Made by a program: the position numbers and the translations under genes
Notes under the pieces: generated by a model
Databases searched by the model: none
Told to the model about the DNA's origin: nothing
The model's input: only the letters and a program-made list of their open reading frames with translations
In this document: piece after piece, positions 32,592-42,392 of the stretch
Numbering within the stretch: position 1 is the stretch's first letter
How the letters are laid out: the number at the start of each line of letters is the position of its first letter
Assembly: GCF_900167455.1 (NCBI RefSeq)
Contig: NZ_FUWJ01000001.1
Coordinates: 1,860,001 to 1,924,000, forward strand
DNA from: Enhydrobacter aerosaccus
Lineage (GTDB): Bacteria; Pseudomonadota; Alphaproteobacteria; Reyranellales; Reyranellaceae
DNA: 64,000 bases
Direction of reading: 5' to 3'

Positions 32592-34577
32592 ATGTCCGCG
32601 ACCAAGATTCTCTGGGGTCAGATTCTGGTCGTCGCGCTGATCATCCTTGCGACAACCTGGGGCGCGACGGAATGGACGGCATGGCGATTGGGCTTCCAGG
32701 CACAGCTCGGCGAACCCTGGTTCGTCGTGTTCGGCTGGCCGGTCTACTATCCCCCCTCCTTCTATGCGTGGTGGTTCTTCTACGACGCCTATGCCCCGGC
32801 GATCTTCGTGGAGGGCGCTTATATCGCGGCGTCGGGCGGGTTCATGGCGGTCGCCGCCGCAATCGCCATGTCGGTATGGCGGGCCCGCGAGGCGAAGAAC
32901 GTCGACACCTATGGCTCGGCGCGATGGGCCCGGCCCGATGAGGTGAAGGCCGCCGGCCTCCTCGGCCCCGACGGCGTCGTGCTCGGCAAGCTCGGCCGCG
33001 ACTACCTCCGGCACGACGGGCCCGAGCACGTCCTCTGCTTTGCCCCGACCCGGAGCGGCAAAGGCGTGGGTCTGGTCATCCCGTCCCTGCTCACCTGGCC
33101 CGGCAGCGCCATCGTCCACGACATCAAGGGCGAGAACTGGCAGCTCACCTCCGGCTTCCGCGCGCAACACGGGCGCGTGCTGCTGTTCGATCCGACCAAT
33201 GCGAGGTCGTCGGCCTACAACCCGCTGCTCGAAGTCCGGCGCGGCGAATGGGAAGTCCGCGACGTCCAGAACATCGCCGACATCCTGGTCGATCCGGAAG
33301 GCTCGCTCGAGAAGAGGAACCATTGGGAGAAGACCTCCCATGCGCTGCTGGTCGGCGCCATCCTCCACGTGCTCTACGCGGAGGAGGACAAGACGCTCGC
33401 GGGCGTCGCCTCCTTCCTCTCCGATCCGCGCCGCCCGATCGAATCGACGCTCGCCGCCATGATGAAGACCCCGCATCTGGGAGAGGCCGGACCGCATCCG
33501 GTCATCGCGAGCGCGGCCAGGGAGCTCCTCAACAAGTCGGACAACGAACGCAGCGGTGTCCTGAGCACCGCAATGTCCTTCCTCGGCCTCTACCGCGACC
33601 CCGTCGTCGCGGCCGTCACGCGCCGCTGCGACTGGCGCATCACCGACATCGTCGGCGGCGCGCAGCCGACGACGCTCTACCTCGTCGTGCCGCCGTCCGA
33701 CATTGCGCGGACCAAGCCGCTGATCCGGCTGATCCTCAACCAGATCGGCCGGCGGCTGACGGAAGATCTCCATGCGAAGTCCCGGCGACACCGCCTCCTT
33801 CTCATGCTCGACGAGTTCCCGGCGCTCGGACGCCTCGACTTCTTCGAGAGCGCGTTGGCCTTCATGGCCGGCTACGGGTTGAAGTCGTTCCTGATCGCAC
33901 AGAGCCTCAACCAGATCGAGAAGGCCTACGGACCGAACAATTCGATCCTGGACAATTGCCATGTGCGGGTAAGCTTCGCGACCAACGACGAGCGCACGGC
34001 TAAACGCGTGAGCGACGCGCTCGGCACTGCGACCGAGCTGCGCGCGATGCGCAACTATGCCGGACATCGCCTGAGCCCCTGGCTCGGACACCTGATGGTG
34101 TCGCGTTCGGAGACGGCCCGGCCGCTGCTCACGCCGGGCGAGATCATGCAGCTCCCGCCCACAGACGAGATCGTGATGGTCGCCGGCACACCGCCCATCC
34201 GCGCCAAGAAGGCACGGTACTTCGAGGATCGGAGATTACTGGCGCGCATCTTGCCGCCGCCGGTGCTGAAGGCGGCGGAAGACCAGCAGGCGAATGACTG
34301 GACCGGCACGCCCATGCCGTCGCGACCTTTGCAGGAAGCCGCGCCGCTCGTGAGCGGCATGGATGACGAGGACACGACTGGCTCCGAGAAGCGGCGCCAG
34401 CCGGAGCTCAGTCGCGTGGCCCCGGTCGAGAAGAAGCCGCCGATCGACAACGAGTTCGAGATCGATCCCAATGATGACGAGCCGGACGATGCCGCACGGC
34501 TGAGCCGCATGAACCGTCTCGTCCAAGGCCTCGCGCGCCAGGTCTCCCTCGATCCCAACGACGGCATGGAGCTGTAG
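32592..34577 (+). CDS. traG: TraG/VirD4-type coupling protein
   Basis: 661 residues from ATG 32592. Two N-terminal membrane segments (ILVVALIILATTWGATEW; AIFVEGAYIAASGGFMAVAAAIAM) anchor it. Walker A is APTRSGKGVGL (about 150-160), and Walker B LLLMLDEFPALGRLD. This hexameric ATPase takes the relaxase-DNA complex to the mating channel. The C-terminus is acidic, which is common for substrate docking. It follows the relaxase by 28 bases and precedes a CopG-type gene. Confidence 0.9.
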   Translation: MSATKILWGQILVVALIILATTWGATEWTAWRLGFQAQLGEPWFVVFGWPVYYPPSFYAWWFFYDAYAPAIFVEGAYIAASGGFMAVAAAIAMSVWRAREAKNVDTYGSARWARPDEVKAAGLLGPDGVVLGKLGRDYLRHDGPEHVLCFAPTRSGKGVGLVIPSLLTWPGSAIVHDIKGENWQLTSGFRAQHGRVLLFDPTNARSSAYNPLLEVRRGEWEVRDVQNIADILVDPEGSLEKRNHWEKTSHALLVGAILHVLYAEEDKTLAGVASFLSDPRRPIESTLAAMMKTPHLGEAGPHPVIASAARELLNKSDNERSGVLSTAMSFLGLYRDPVVAAVTRRCDWRITDIVGGAQPTTLYLVVPPSDIARTKPLIRLILNQIGRRLTEDLHAKSRRHRLLLMLDEFPALGRLDFFESALAFMAGYGLKSFLIAQSLNQIEKAYGPNNSILDNCHVRVSFATNDERTAKRVSDALGTATELRAMRNYAGHRLSPWLGHLMVSRSETARPLLTPGEIMQLPPTDEIVMVAGTPPIRAKKARYFEDRRLLARILPPPVLKAAEDQQANDWTGTPMPSRPLQEAAPLVSGMDDEDTTGSEKRRQPELSRVAPVEKKPPIDNEFEIDPNDDEPDDAARLSRMNRLVQGLARQVSLDPNDGMEL

Positions 34578-34583
34578 GCCGCC

Positions 34584-35018
34584 ATGCCGAACCCGAACAA
34601 GAAGCAGCGGCTGTCCGTCTATCTCGAACCCGGCGTGGCCAGGGCGCTGGCGGAATATGCCGCGCGACGCGCCCAGTCGCGCTCCCTCGTCGCAGAGGCG
34701 GCCATCGCCTCATTCCTCTCACCCGACGTCGCCGAACGGCAGGAGGCAGCGCTCACCAAGCGGCTCGATCAGCTCGATCGACGCATGGCGCGCCTGGAGC
34801 GTGATCTCGGCATCGCCGTCGAGACACTCGCGGTCTTCGTCCGCTTCTGGCTGACCACGAACCCACCGCTGCCAGAGCCCGCGCAGGCCGCCGCGCGTGC
34901 GAAGGCCGGCGAACGCTACGACGCCTTCGTCGCCGCGCTCGGCCGGCGACTCGCCAAGGGGCCAAAGCTCGGCCAAGAAATCTCCGAGGACGTTCCGGGC
35001 GAACCGAGTAACGAATAA
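34584..35018 (+). CDS. CopG-family ribbon-helix-helix protein of the transfer region
   Basis: 144 residues, six bases after the traG stop. KKQRLSVYLEPGVARALAEYAARRAQSRSLVAEAAIASFL is a ribbon-helix-helix motif, followed by a coiled-coil-like stretch (KRLDQLDRRMARLERDLGIAVETLAVFVRFW). It stands regularly between traG and trbB in this ICE group. It could act at oriT as an accessory relaxosome protein or regulate the trb operon; the sequence does not decide between these. Confidence 0.75.
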   Translation: MPNPNKKQRLSVYLEPGVARALAEYAARRAQSRSLVAEAAIASFLSPDVAERQEAALTKRLDQLDRRMARLERDLGIAVETLAVFVRFWLTTNPPLPEPAQAAARAKAGERYDAFVAALGRRLAKGPKLGQEISEDVPGEPSNE

Positions 35019-35187
35019 GCGAGATCACGACGCTCGCAAGTCGTCAGCGGCTTCGCCGTTTCCCTGTATTTCTACGCCACACTACGACGACCCCATCGCG
35101 CTTGTTGCGCCGCCCGATTTTCTGCCTCTTCTACTCATCCCCGATCCAGGACCGCTCGCGAGCGGTCCCGCGCAGAACGGGGACGAC

Positions 35188-36171
35188 ATGGCGGTTTCAT
35201 TCCAGCAATCCGAGGCGGTCCTTCGCGGCAACCGCATGCTGCGCACCGCCCTCGGCCCGGCCATCGCCGGTTTCCTGGAAGACCCGTCGATCGTCGAGGT
35301 GATGCTCAACCCGGACGGGCGGCTCTGGATCGACCGGCTCTCGGAGGGCCTGGCCGATACGGGTGAGCGACTGTCGCCCGCTGACGGCGAGCGCATTGTC
35401 AGGCTCGTCGCCCATCATGTCGGCGCCGAGGTCCACGCAGGGAGCCCACGCGTTTCGGCCGAGCTGCCCGGAACGGGAGAGCGCTTCGAGGGCCTGCTGC
35501 CGCCCGTGGTCGCGGCGCCGACCTTTGCGATCCGCAAGCCCGCCGTCGCCGTATTCGGTCTGCAGGACTATGTGGCCGCCGGCATCATGACGGCCGACCA
35601 GGCCGAGATTCTCCGCCGCGCCGTCGCCGACCGCCGCAACATCCTGGTCGCTGGGGGGACGAGCACCGGCAAGACCACGCTCACCAACGCGCTCCTCGCG
35701 GAAGTCTCGAAGTCGGCGGATCGCGTCGTCCTCATCGAGGATACGCGCGAGCTTCAATGCGCGGCGCCCAATCTCGTCGCCATGCGCACCAAGGACGGCG
35801 TCGCCACGCTCTCCGACCTCGTGCGCTCTTCCCTGCGCCTGCGCCCCGACCGTATTCCGATCGGCGAAGTGCGCGGCGCCGAGGCGCTCGATCTTCTGAA
35901 GGCCTGGGGCACCGGACATCCCGGCGGGATCGGCACGATCCACGCCGGCACCGCCATCGGCGCGCTCCGCCGCCTCGAGCAGCTCATCCAGGAAGCCGTC
36001 GTCACGGTCCCGCGCGCGCTGATCGCCGAAACCATCGATCTCGTCGCGGTGCTGAGCGGCCGCGGCGCTTCGCGCCGTCTTGCCGAGCTCGCCCGCGTCG
36101 AAGGCCTTGGACCCGGCGGCGACTACCGCATCACCGCCGCGACAGCAGGCTCAGCAGGAGATCACGCATGA
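35188..36171 (+). CDS. trbB: TrbB conjugation ATPase (VirB11-like)
   Basis: 327 residues from ATG 35188. The Walker A motif [20 protein letters not shown] (about 152-171), the Asp box LIEDTRELQ, and the histidine box [14 protein letters not shown] are those of VirB11/TrbB traffic ATPases at the cytoplasmic base of the mating channel. It is the first gene of the trb operon and overlaps trbC by ATGA. ATG 35188 starts the typical [21 protein letters not shown]-terminus; in-frame sequence upstream is not family-like. Confidence 0.92.
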   Translation: MAVSFQQSEAVLRGNRMLRTALGPAIAGFLEDPSIVEVMLNPDGRLWIDRLSEGLADTGERLSPADGERIVRLVAHHVGAEVHAGSPRVSAELPGTGERFEGLLPPVVAAPTFAIRKPAVAVFGLQDYVAAGIMTADQAEILRRAVADRRNILVAGGTSTGKTTLTNALLAEVSKSADRVVLIEDTRELQCAAPNLVAMRTKDGVATLSDLVRSSLRLRPDRIPIGEVRGAEALDLLKAWGTGHPGGIGTIHAGTAIGALRRLEQLIQEAVVTVPRALIAETIDLVAVLSGRGASRRLAELARVEGLGPGGDYRITAATAGSAGDHA

Positions 36172-36527
36172 CCGCCGCCCGACAGCCATCAACTAAGCAA
36201 GGCCTATTCATCGGCTCGGTTCTCGACCGGATCGGCACCATCGGTCTGACTGCGGCAGGACTTCTCTACGCGGCGCCGGCCTATGCCAGCGGCTCGTCCA
36301 TGCCGTGGGAGCAGCCGCTCCAGCAGATCCTGCAATCGATCGAAGGCCCAGTGGCCAAGGTCATCGCGGTGATCATCATCATCGTCACTGGCCTGACGCT
36401 CGCCTTCGGCGATACGAGCGGCGGCTTCCGCAGGCTGGTGCAGATCGTGTTCGGCCTGTCCATCGCGTTCGCCGCGAGTTCGTTCTTCTTGAGCTTCTTC
36501 AGCTTCGGCGGCGGGGCGCTGGTATGA
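36168..36527 (+). CDS. trbC: TrbC pilin subunit precursor (VirB2-like)
   Basis: 119 residues from ATG 36168. A long signal sequence ends near AAPAYASGSSMPWEQPL; two hydrophobic segments follow (VIAVIIIIVTGLTLAFG and IVFGLSIAFAASSFFLSFF). This is the pilin of P-type pili, processed by the TraF peptidase. Overlap with trbD by ATGA. Confidence 0.9.
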   Translation: MTAARQPSTKQGLFIGSVLDRIGTIGLTAAGLLYAAPAYASGSSMPWEQPLQQILQSIEGPVAKVIAVIIIIVTGLTLAFGDTSGGFRRLVQIVFGLSIAFAASSFFLSFFSFGGGALV

Positions 36528-36805
36528 CCGCTGGTACCCTCGACGCCGCCGAGGTGCCCGGCTTCTCCGTGCCGGTGCATCGGGCGCTCACCGAACACAT
36601 CCTCCTCGGCGGCGCGCCGCGCTCGATCGCCATCCTCAACGGCACGCTCGCCGCCGCGCTCGGGCTCGGCCTGCGGCTCTGGCTCGTCGGCCTGGGCCTC
36701 TGGGCTGTCGGTCACTTCGCGGCGGTGTGGGCGGCGAAGCGCGATCCGATGTTCGCCGAGGTCACGCGCCGGCATCTGCGCATTCCGGGCTTCCTGGGCG
36801 TGTGA
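36524..36805 (+). CDS. trbD: TrbD conjugation protein (VirB3-like)
   Basis: 93 residues. VPVHRALTEHILLGGAPRSIAILNGTLAAALGLGLRLWLVGLGLWAVGHFAAVWAAKRDPMFAEVTRRHL is the classic TrbD/VirB3 pattern: a short cytoplasmic start, two membrane spans, then an ADP-like basic tail. It anchors near TrbE in the inner membrane. Confidence 0.9.
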   Translation: MTAGTLDAAEVPGFSVPVHRALTEHILLGGAPRSIAILNGTLAAALGLGLRLWLVGLGLWAVGHFAAVWAAKRDPMFAEVTRRHLRIPGFLGV

Positions 36806-36813
36806 GGCGGCCG

Positions 36814-39252
36814 ATGATGAACCTCGCCGAATATCGCCGCGCTTCCTCGCGCCTCGCCGACTTCCTGCCCTGGGCGGCGCTCATCGGAGAGGGCGTCGTC
36901 CTCAACAAGGACGGCAGCTTCCAGCGCACGGCCCGCTTTCGCGGCCCCGACCTCGACTCCGCCGTGCCGGCCGAGCTGGTTGCGGTCGCGGGCCGCCTCA
37001 ACAATGCGTTTCGTCGCCTCGGCTCCGGCTGGGCGATCTTCGTCGAGGCGCAGCGCCACGGCGTCGGCGCCTATCCATCGAGCCGCTTTCCCGATGCCGC
37101 CTCCGCGCTGGTCGACGCCGAGCGCAAGGCGGACTTCGAGGAGGCGAGTGCGCATTTCGAGTCGAGCTACTTCCTCACCTTCACCTACCTGCCGCCTGTC
37201 GAGGACGCCGCGCGCGCCGAGAACTGGCTCTATGAGGGCAAGGCCGATCGCGGCGTCGATCCGCACGAGATCCTGCGTGGCTTCGTCGATCGCACCGACC
37301 GCGTGCTGCAGCTCATCGAGGCCTTCATGCCCGAATGCGCCTGGCTCGATGACGGCGAGACGCTGACCTACCTCCATTCCTGCATCTCGACCAGGCGCCA
37401 TCGCGTGCGCGTGCCCGAGACGCCGATGTATCTCGACGCGCTGCTGGCCGACCACCCGCTCACCGGCGGCCTCGAGCCGCGGCTCGGCGACGCGCATCTT
37501 CGCGTGCTTACGATCGTCGGTTTCCCGACGGCAACCACGCCCGGCATTTTGGATGAGCTGAACCGGCTGGCGTTTTCTTATCGCTGGGCGACGCGCGCCA
37601 TCCTCCTCGACAAGACCGACGCGACCAGGCTGCTCACAAAAATCCGCCGGCAGTGGTTCGCCAAGCGCAAGAGCATCGCGGCGATCCTGAAGGAGGTGAT
37701 GACCAACGAGGCGTCGGCTCTCGTCGACACCGATGCCGCGAACAAGGCGGCCGATGCGGACCTCGCGCTCCAGGAGCTGGGCGCCGACTACGCCGGCGAA
37801 GCTTACGTCACCGCGACGGTGGCGGTCTGGGACAATGACCCCCGCATCGCCGCCGAAAAGCTGCGGCTGGTCGAGAAGGTCATCCAGGGCCGCGACTTCA
37901 CCGCGATGCCCGAGACGATCAATGCGGTCGACGCCTGGCTCGGCTCGCTGCCCGGGCATGTCTACGCCAACGTGCGCCAGCCGCCGATCTCGACGCTCAA
38001 TCTCGCCCACATGATCCCGCTGTCGGCGGTGTGGGCGGGACCGGAACGCGATGAGCACCTCGCTGCGCCACCCTTGCTGTTCGGCAAGACCGAAGGGTCC
38101 ACCCCGTTCCGGTTCTCTTTGCACGTCGGCGACGTCGGTCACACGCTGGTCGTCGGTCCGACCGGCGCCGGCAAGTCGGTGCTGCTGGCGCTGATGGCAA
38201 CGCAGTTCCGGCGCTATTCCAACTCGCAGGTCTTCGCCTTCGACTTCGGCGGTTCGATCCGCGCCGCGGCGCTTGCGATGGGCGGCGACTGGCACGACCT
38301 CGGCGGCGGTCTCACGGAAGGATCGGCCGAGAGCGTTTCACTGCAGCCGCTCGCCGGCATCCACCATGTCCCCGAACGCGCCTGGGCCGCCGACTGGTTC
38401 GTGGCGATCCTGATGCGCGAGGGCGTCGCCATCACACCCGAGGTCAAAGAGCATCTCTGGACCGCGCTGACCTCGCTGGCGAGCGCGCCCGTCGTCGAAC
38501 GCACGATTACCGGCCTCGCGGTGCTCCTGCAATCGAACGATCTCAAGCAGGCGCTGCGGCCCTTCTGTGTCGGCGGGGCCTATGGCCGCCTGCTCGACGC
38601 CGAGCACGAGCATCTCGGTGAAGCGTCGGTCCAGGCGTTCGAGACCGAGGGCTTGATCGGGACCGGCACGGCGCCGGCCGTGCTCGCCTATCTGTTTCAT
38701 CGCATCGAGGATCGCCTCGACGGGCGGCCCACCTTGCTGATCGTCGACGAAGGCTGGCTCGCACTCGATGACGAAGGCTTCGCGGGCCAACTGAGAGAAT
38801 GGCTGAAGACGCTGCGGAAGAAGAACGCCAGCGTCGTCTTCGCCACGCAGTCGCTCTCCGACATCGACAACTCGCCGATCGCGCCGGCCATCATCGAGAG
38901 CTGCCCGACGCGATTGCTGCTCCCGAACGAGCGGGCGATCGAGCCGCAGATCGCCGCGATCTACCGCAGGTTCGGCCTGAACGACCGCCAGATCGAGATC
39001 CTCGCCCGCGCGATGCCGAAGCGCGACTACTACTGCCAATCCCGCCGCGGCAATCGCCTCTTCGAGCTCGGCCTCTCCGACGTCGCCCTCGCGCTCTGCG
39101 CCGCGTCCTCCAAGACCGACCAGGCAGCCATCGACCGCATCCTCGCCGAGCACAGCCGCGACGGCTTCCTGCCGGCATGGCTGCGCCACCGCGGCGTCGC
39201 GTGGGCGGCCGACCTCATCCCAAGCCTCACCAATCTGGAGATTCCGTCATGA
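36814..39252 (+). CDS. trbE: TrbE conjugation ATPase (VirB4-like)
   Basis: 812 residues from ATG 36814 (a second ATG follows at once). The N-terminal CagE/TrbE domain begins NLAEYRRASSRLADFLPWAALIGEGVVLNKDGSFQ. Walker A VGPTGAGKSVLL lies about residues 446-457 and Walker B LLIVDEGWLALDD about 641-653. It energises pilus assembly and substrate transfer. Overlaps trbJ by ATGA. Confidence 0.92.
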   Translation: MMNLAEYRRASSRLADFLPWAALIGEGVVLNKDGSFQRTARFRGPDLDSAVPAELVAVAGRLNNAFRRLGSGWAIFVEAQRHGVGAYPSSRFPDAASALVDAERKADFEEASAHFESSYFLTFTYLPPVEDAARAENWLYEGKADRGVDPHEILRGFVDRTDRVLQLIEAFMPECAWLDDGETLTYLHSCISTRRHRVRVPETPMYLDALLADHPLTGGLEPRLGDAHLRVLTIVGFPTATTPGILDELNRLAFSYRWATRAILLDKTDATRLLTKIRRQWFAKRKSIAAILKEVMTNEASALVDTDAANKAADADLALQELGADYAGEAYVTATVAVWDNDPRIAAEKLRLVEKVIQGRDFTAMPETINAVDAWLGSLPGHVYANVRQPPISTLNLAHMIPLSAVWAGPERDEHLAAPPLLFGKTEGSTPFRFSLHVGDVGHTLVVGPTGAGKSVLLALMATQFRRYSNSQVFAFDFGGSIRAAALAMGGDWHDLGGGLTEGSAESVSLQPLAGIHHVPERAWAADWFVAILMREGVAITPEVKEHLWTALTSLASAPVVERTITGLAVLLQSNDLKQALRPFCVGGAYGRLLDAEHEHLGEASVQAFETEGLIGTGTAPAVLAYLFHRIEDRLDGRPTLLIVDEGWLALDDEGFAGQLREWLKTLRKKNASVVFATQSLSDIDNSPIAPAIIESCPTRLLLPNERAIEPQIAAIYRRFGLNDRQIEILARAMPKRDYYCQSRRGNRLFELGLSDVALALCAASSKTDQAAIDRILAEHSRDGFLPAWLRHRGVAWAADLIPSLTNLEIPS

Positions 39253-40013
39253 CAATCCGTCGCTCGCGCGCGGCGCTTCTCGCCGCGACGGCTCTTTCGC
39301 TTCCGCTCACGTTCGCTCCCGTCATGGTCGCCCCCGCCTCGGCCCAGTGGATCGTCTACGACCCGACCAACTACGCGCAGAACGTGCTGCAGGCGGCTCG
39401 CGCGCTGGAGCAGATCAACAACCAGATCACCTCACTTCAGAACGAGGCGCAGATGCTGATCAACCAGGCCCGCAATCTCGCGAGCCTGCCGTATTCGTCC
39501 TTGCAGCGTCTGCAGCAGTCCATCCAGCGCACCCAGCAGCTTCTCGGTCAGGCGCAGAACATCGCATTCGACGTTCAGCAGATCGACCAGGCGTTTCAGA
39601 CGACCTACGGCAATGCCTCGCTGTCCGCGTCCGACCAGCAATTGATCGCCGATGCGCGCACGCGCTGGCAGAACACGGTCGGCGGCTTGCAGGACGCGAT
39701 GCGCGTCCAGGCGACCGTCGTCGGCAATCTCGACACCAATCGGACGGAGATGTCGGCGCTGGTCGGCCAGAGCCAGGGCGCGACCGGCGCGCTGCAGGCG
39801 ACCCAGGCCGGCAACCAGATCCTCGCGCTCCAGGCCCAGCAACTCGCCGACCTCACCGCCGTCGTGGCGGCCGATGGACGCGCACGTGCTCTTGCCGACG
39901 CCGAACGCGCGGCCGCGGCGGAACAGGGCCGCGAGCAGCGCCGGCGCTTCCTCACCCCCGGCGCCGGCTATCAGCCCGGCAATGCCAGCATGTTCCCGAG
40001 CAGCGGCAACTGA
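39249..40013 (+). CDS. trbJ: TrbJ periplasmic protein (VirB5-like)
   Basis: 254 residues from ATG 39249. A signal peptide ends at PASAQWIVYDPTNYAQN; the mature part is almost wholly helical (LQAARALEQINNQITSLQNEAQMLINQARNLASLP), as in TrbJ, a minor pilus component that also contributes to mating aggregates. The C-terminus FLTPGAGYQPGN is family-like. Confidence 0.9.
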   Translation: MTIRRSRAALLAATALSLPLTFAPVMVAPASAQWIVYDPTNYAQNVLQAARALEQINNQITSLQNEAQMLINQARNLASLPYSSLQRLQQSIQRTQQLLGQAQNIAFDVQQIDQAFQTTYGNASLSASDQQLIADARTRWQNTVGGLQDAMRVQATVVGNLDTNRTEMSALVGQSQGATGALQATQAGNQILALQAQQLADLTAVVAADGRARALADAERAAAAEQGREQRRRFLTPGAGYQPGNASMFPSSGN

Positions 40014-40025
40014 TGGGGCGCGGCG

Positions 40026-40361
40026 GTGGATTCCAAACTCCTCGCCCGGATCGGAGCGGTCGCATTTGTCGCCGTCGCGATCACGGCCACGGTAATCGAG
40101 CTGACCCGGAAGGAGGAGCGGCCGGAGGCAGCGATGCCGCGACCGGCACAGACGGGTGCGGCGGACCCGCTCCGAGATGAGCTGTTCCGTTGTCAGAGCC
40201 TTGGCGAGGCCGGCCCGCGCGACCCCGCATGCCTGCGCGCCTGGGCGGAGAGCCGCCGGCGCTTCCTGACGCCGGGCACGACAGGCCTGCAGACCGGGTC
40301 CGGATTGCCGGGCTCCAGCACTGAGAGCCACAGCCGCGGCGCCGCGCCAGGCGGCGAGTAG
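40026..40361 (+). CDS. trbK: TrbK-alt entry-exclusion-like protein
   Basis: 111 residues, GTG start 40026. One N-terminal membrane segment (IGAVAFVAVAITATVIEL) is followed by DELFRCQSLGEAGPRDPACLRAWAESRRRFL, the two-cysteine pattern of TrbK-alt. TrbK proteins block redundant transfer into cells that already carry the element. It occupies the TrbK position between trbJ and trbL. Confidence 0.8.
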   Translation: MDSKLLARIGAVAFVAVAITATVIELTRKEERPEAAMPRPAQTGAADPLRDELFRCQSLGEAGPRDPACLRAWAESRRRFLTPGTTGLQTGSGLPGSSTESHSRGAAPGGE

Positions 40362-40365
40362 CATC

Positions 40366-41709
40366 ATGGGCGGCACCGGCGTCATCGACCATTTCCTCGA
40401 GGTCTTCACCCGCTACATCGACAGCGGATTTGGCCTCCTTGGCGGCGAGGTCGCTTTCGTTGCGACCACGCTGATCGTGATCGACGTCACGCTCGCCGCT
40501 CTGTTCTGGAGCTGGGGCGCCGATGACGACATCCTCGCCCGCCTCATCAAGAAGACGCTGTTCGTCGGCGTGTTCGCCTATCTCATCGGCAACTGGAACA
40601 ACCTCGCGCAGATCGTCTTCGAGTCCTTCGCCGGCCTCGGACTGAAGGCGAGCGGAACCGGCTTCACGACGGCCGATCTGCTCCGCCCGGGCCGCGTCGC
40701 GCAGACGGGCCTCGACGCCGGCCGGCCGCTGCTCGACTCGATCTCGGGCCTCATGGGCTACTGGTCGTTCTTCGAAAACTTCATTCAGATCGCCTGCCTC
40801 TTCCTTGCCTGGGCGCTCGTCCTGCTCGCGTTCTTCATCCTCGCCGTCCAGCTCTTCGTCACGCTGATCGAATTCAAACTGTCGACGCTCGCGGGCTTCG
40901 TCCTCATCCCGTTCGGGCTGTTCGGGCAGAGCGCCTTCATGGCCGAGCGTGTGCTGGGCAACGTCATCAGTTCCGGCATCAAGGTGCTCGTGCTCGCCGT
41001 CATCATCGGCATCGGCTCGACGCTGTTCTCCGAGTTCACCGCCGGTTTCGGTGGCGCTAGCCCCACCATCGATCAGGCTATGGCGATCGTGCTGGCGGCG
41101 CTCTCGCTTCTCGGCCTCGGGATCTTCGGACCCGGCATCGCCAATGGCCTGGTCAGCGGCGGCCCGCAGCTCAGCGCCGGCGCGGCCGTGGGCACCGGCC
41201 TTGCCGCCGGCGGCGCGGCGGTCGCAGCGGGTGCAGCCGGCGGTCTCGCTTTGCGCGGCGGCGCGGCCGCGATCTCAGGCACCGCCGCGGCAGCGCGCGG
41301 AGCCGCGACCCTCGCGGGAGGCGCGGCGACGGCCTACAGCCTCGGGGCGGCCGGGCAATCCGGCGCGGCTGGCGTCGCCTCAGGCGTCGCCCGCGCCGCG
41401 GGGGGCGCGGCCGTCTCGCCGCTTCGCCGCGCGGTCGCGCGGGCGGCCGACAGCTTGCACTCCAGCTACGCGCGAGGCGCCCAGTCTGCTTTCGAGGCGA
41501 CCGGCGGCGCCTCGACCATGGGCACGATCGGCGGCGGCGCAGTCGATGCGTCAGGAGCTTCCGCGTCTGACGGTCCCCCCGCCTGGGCCCGGCGCATGAA
41601 GCGCTCGCAGCAGCTCCATCACGGCGTCATGGCCGCCGCGCACGCGATCCGCAGCGGCGACAGCCATGGCGGCGGCGCCTCCGTCAATCTCTCCCAACGA
41701 GATCAATGA
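40366..41709 (+). CDS. trbL: TrbL conjugation membrane protein (VirB6-like)
   Basis: 447 residues. It starts GGTGVIDHFLEVFTRYIDSGFGLLGGEVAFVATTLIVIDVTLAALFW, with about six membrane segments in the first 270 residues, then a Gly/Ala-rich C-terminal region common in TrbL. It forms part of the inner-membrane channel. The stop overlaps the first ATG of trbF. Confidence 0.9.
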   Translation: MGGTGVIDHFLEVFTRYIDSGFGLLGGEVAFVATTLIVIDVTLAALFWSWGADDDILARLIKKTLFVGVFAYLIGNWNNLAQIVFESFAGLGLKASGTGFTTADLLRPGRVAQTGLDAGRPLLDSISGLMGYWSFFENFIQIACLFLAWALVLLAFFILAVQLFVTLIEFKLSTLAGFVLIPFGLFGQSAFMAERVLGNVISSGIKVLVLAVIIGIGSTLFSEFTAGFGGASPTIDQAMAIVLAALSLLGLGIFGPGIANGLVSGGPQLSAGAAVGTGLAAGGAAVAAGAAGGLALRGGAAAISGTAAAARGAATLAGGAATAYSLGAAGQSGAAGVASGVARAAGGAAVSPLRRAVARAADSLHSSYARGAQSAFEATGGASTMGTIGGGAVDASGASASDGPPAWARRMKRSQQLHHGVMAAAHAIRSGDSHGGGASVNLSQRDQ

Positions 41710-42392
41710 TGTTCAAGCGACCTTCCACACACTACGGCAAGACTCCCGCACCCGAGACGCCCTATCAGCGCGCAGCGCAGATATGGGACGAGCGCATCGG
41801 CTCGGCGCGCGTGCAGGCGAGGAACTGGCGCCTCATGGCGTTCGGCTGCCTGTTCCTGTCCGCCGGCTTCGCCGCAGCTCTCGTCTGGCAGTCGGCGCGC
41901 GGCACCGTCGTGCCCTGGGTGGTGCAGGTCGACAATCTCGGCCAGGCGCAAGCGGTCGCGCCCGCGGTTGCCGACTATCGCCCGACCGATCCCCAGGTCG
42001 CGTTCCATCTTGCGCGCTTCATCGAGCAGGTCCGCTCCATCCCGGCTGATCCGATCGTCGTCCGGCAGAACTGGCTTCGCGCCTACGACTTCACCACCGA
42101 CCGCGGCGCCGCCGCCTTGAACGACTACGCGCGCGCCAACGACCCCTTCACCAAGGTCGGCAAGCAGCAGGTCGCGGTGGACGTCTCGAGCGTCATCCGG
42201 GCCTCGCCCGACAGCTTCCGCGTGGCCTGGACCGAGCGGCGCTACGAGAACGGCCAGCTCGCATCGACCGAGCGCTGGACCGCCATCCTCACCATCGTCG
42301 TGCAGCCGCCGCGTGACGCCGAGCGGCTCCGCGCCAATCCGCTCGGCATCTACGTCAATGCGATCAACTGGTCGCGGGAGCTGGGGCAATGA
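41706..42392 (+). CDS. trbF: TrbF conjugation protein (VirB8-like)
   Basis: 228 residues. One N-terminal membrane span (LMAFGCLFLSAGFAAALVW) and a periplasmic VirB8-like domain with NWLRAYDFTTDRGAAALNDYARANDPF and ERWTAILTIVVQPP. It scaffolds the periplasmic channel. ATG 41706 overlaps the trbL stop; a second ATG is at 41709. Overlaps trbG by ATGA. Confidence 0.9.
   Translation: MMFKRPSTHYGKTPAPETPYQRAAQIWDERIGSARVQARNWRLMAFGCLFLSAGFAAALVWQSARGTVVPWVVQVDNLGQAQAVAPAVADYRPTDPQVAFHLARFIEQVRSIPADPIVVRQNWLRAYDFTTDRGAAALNDYARANDPFTKVGKQQVAVDVSSVIRASPDSFRVAWTERRYENGQLASTERWTAILTIVVQPPRDAERLRANPLGIYVNAINWSRELGQ

Noticed and set aside
36712..38295. 527-codon minus-strand frame over trbE
   Set aside because: Shadow frame opposite an unmistakable VirB4-type ATPase.
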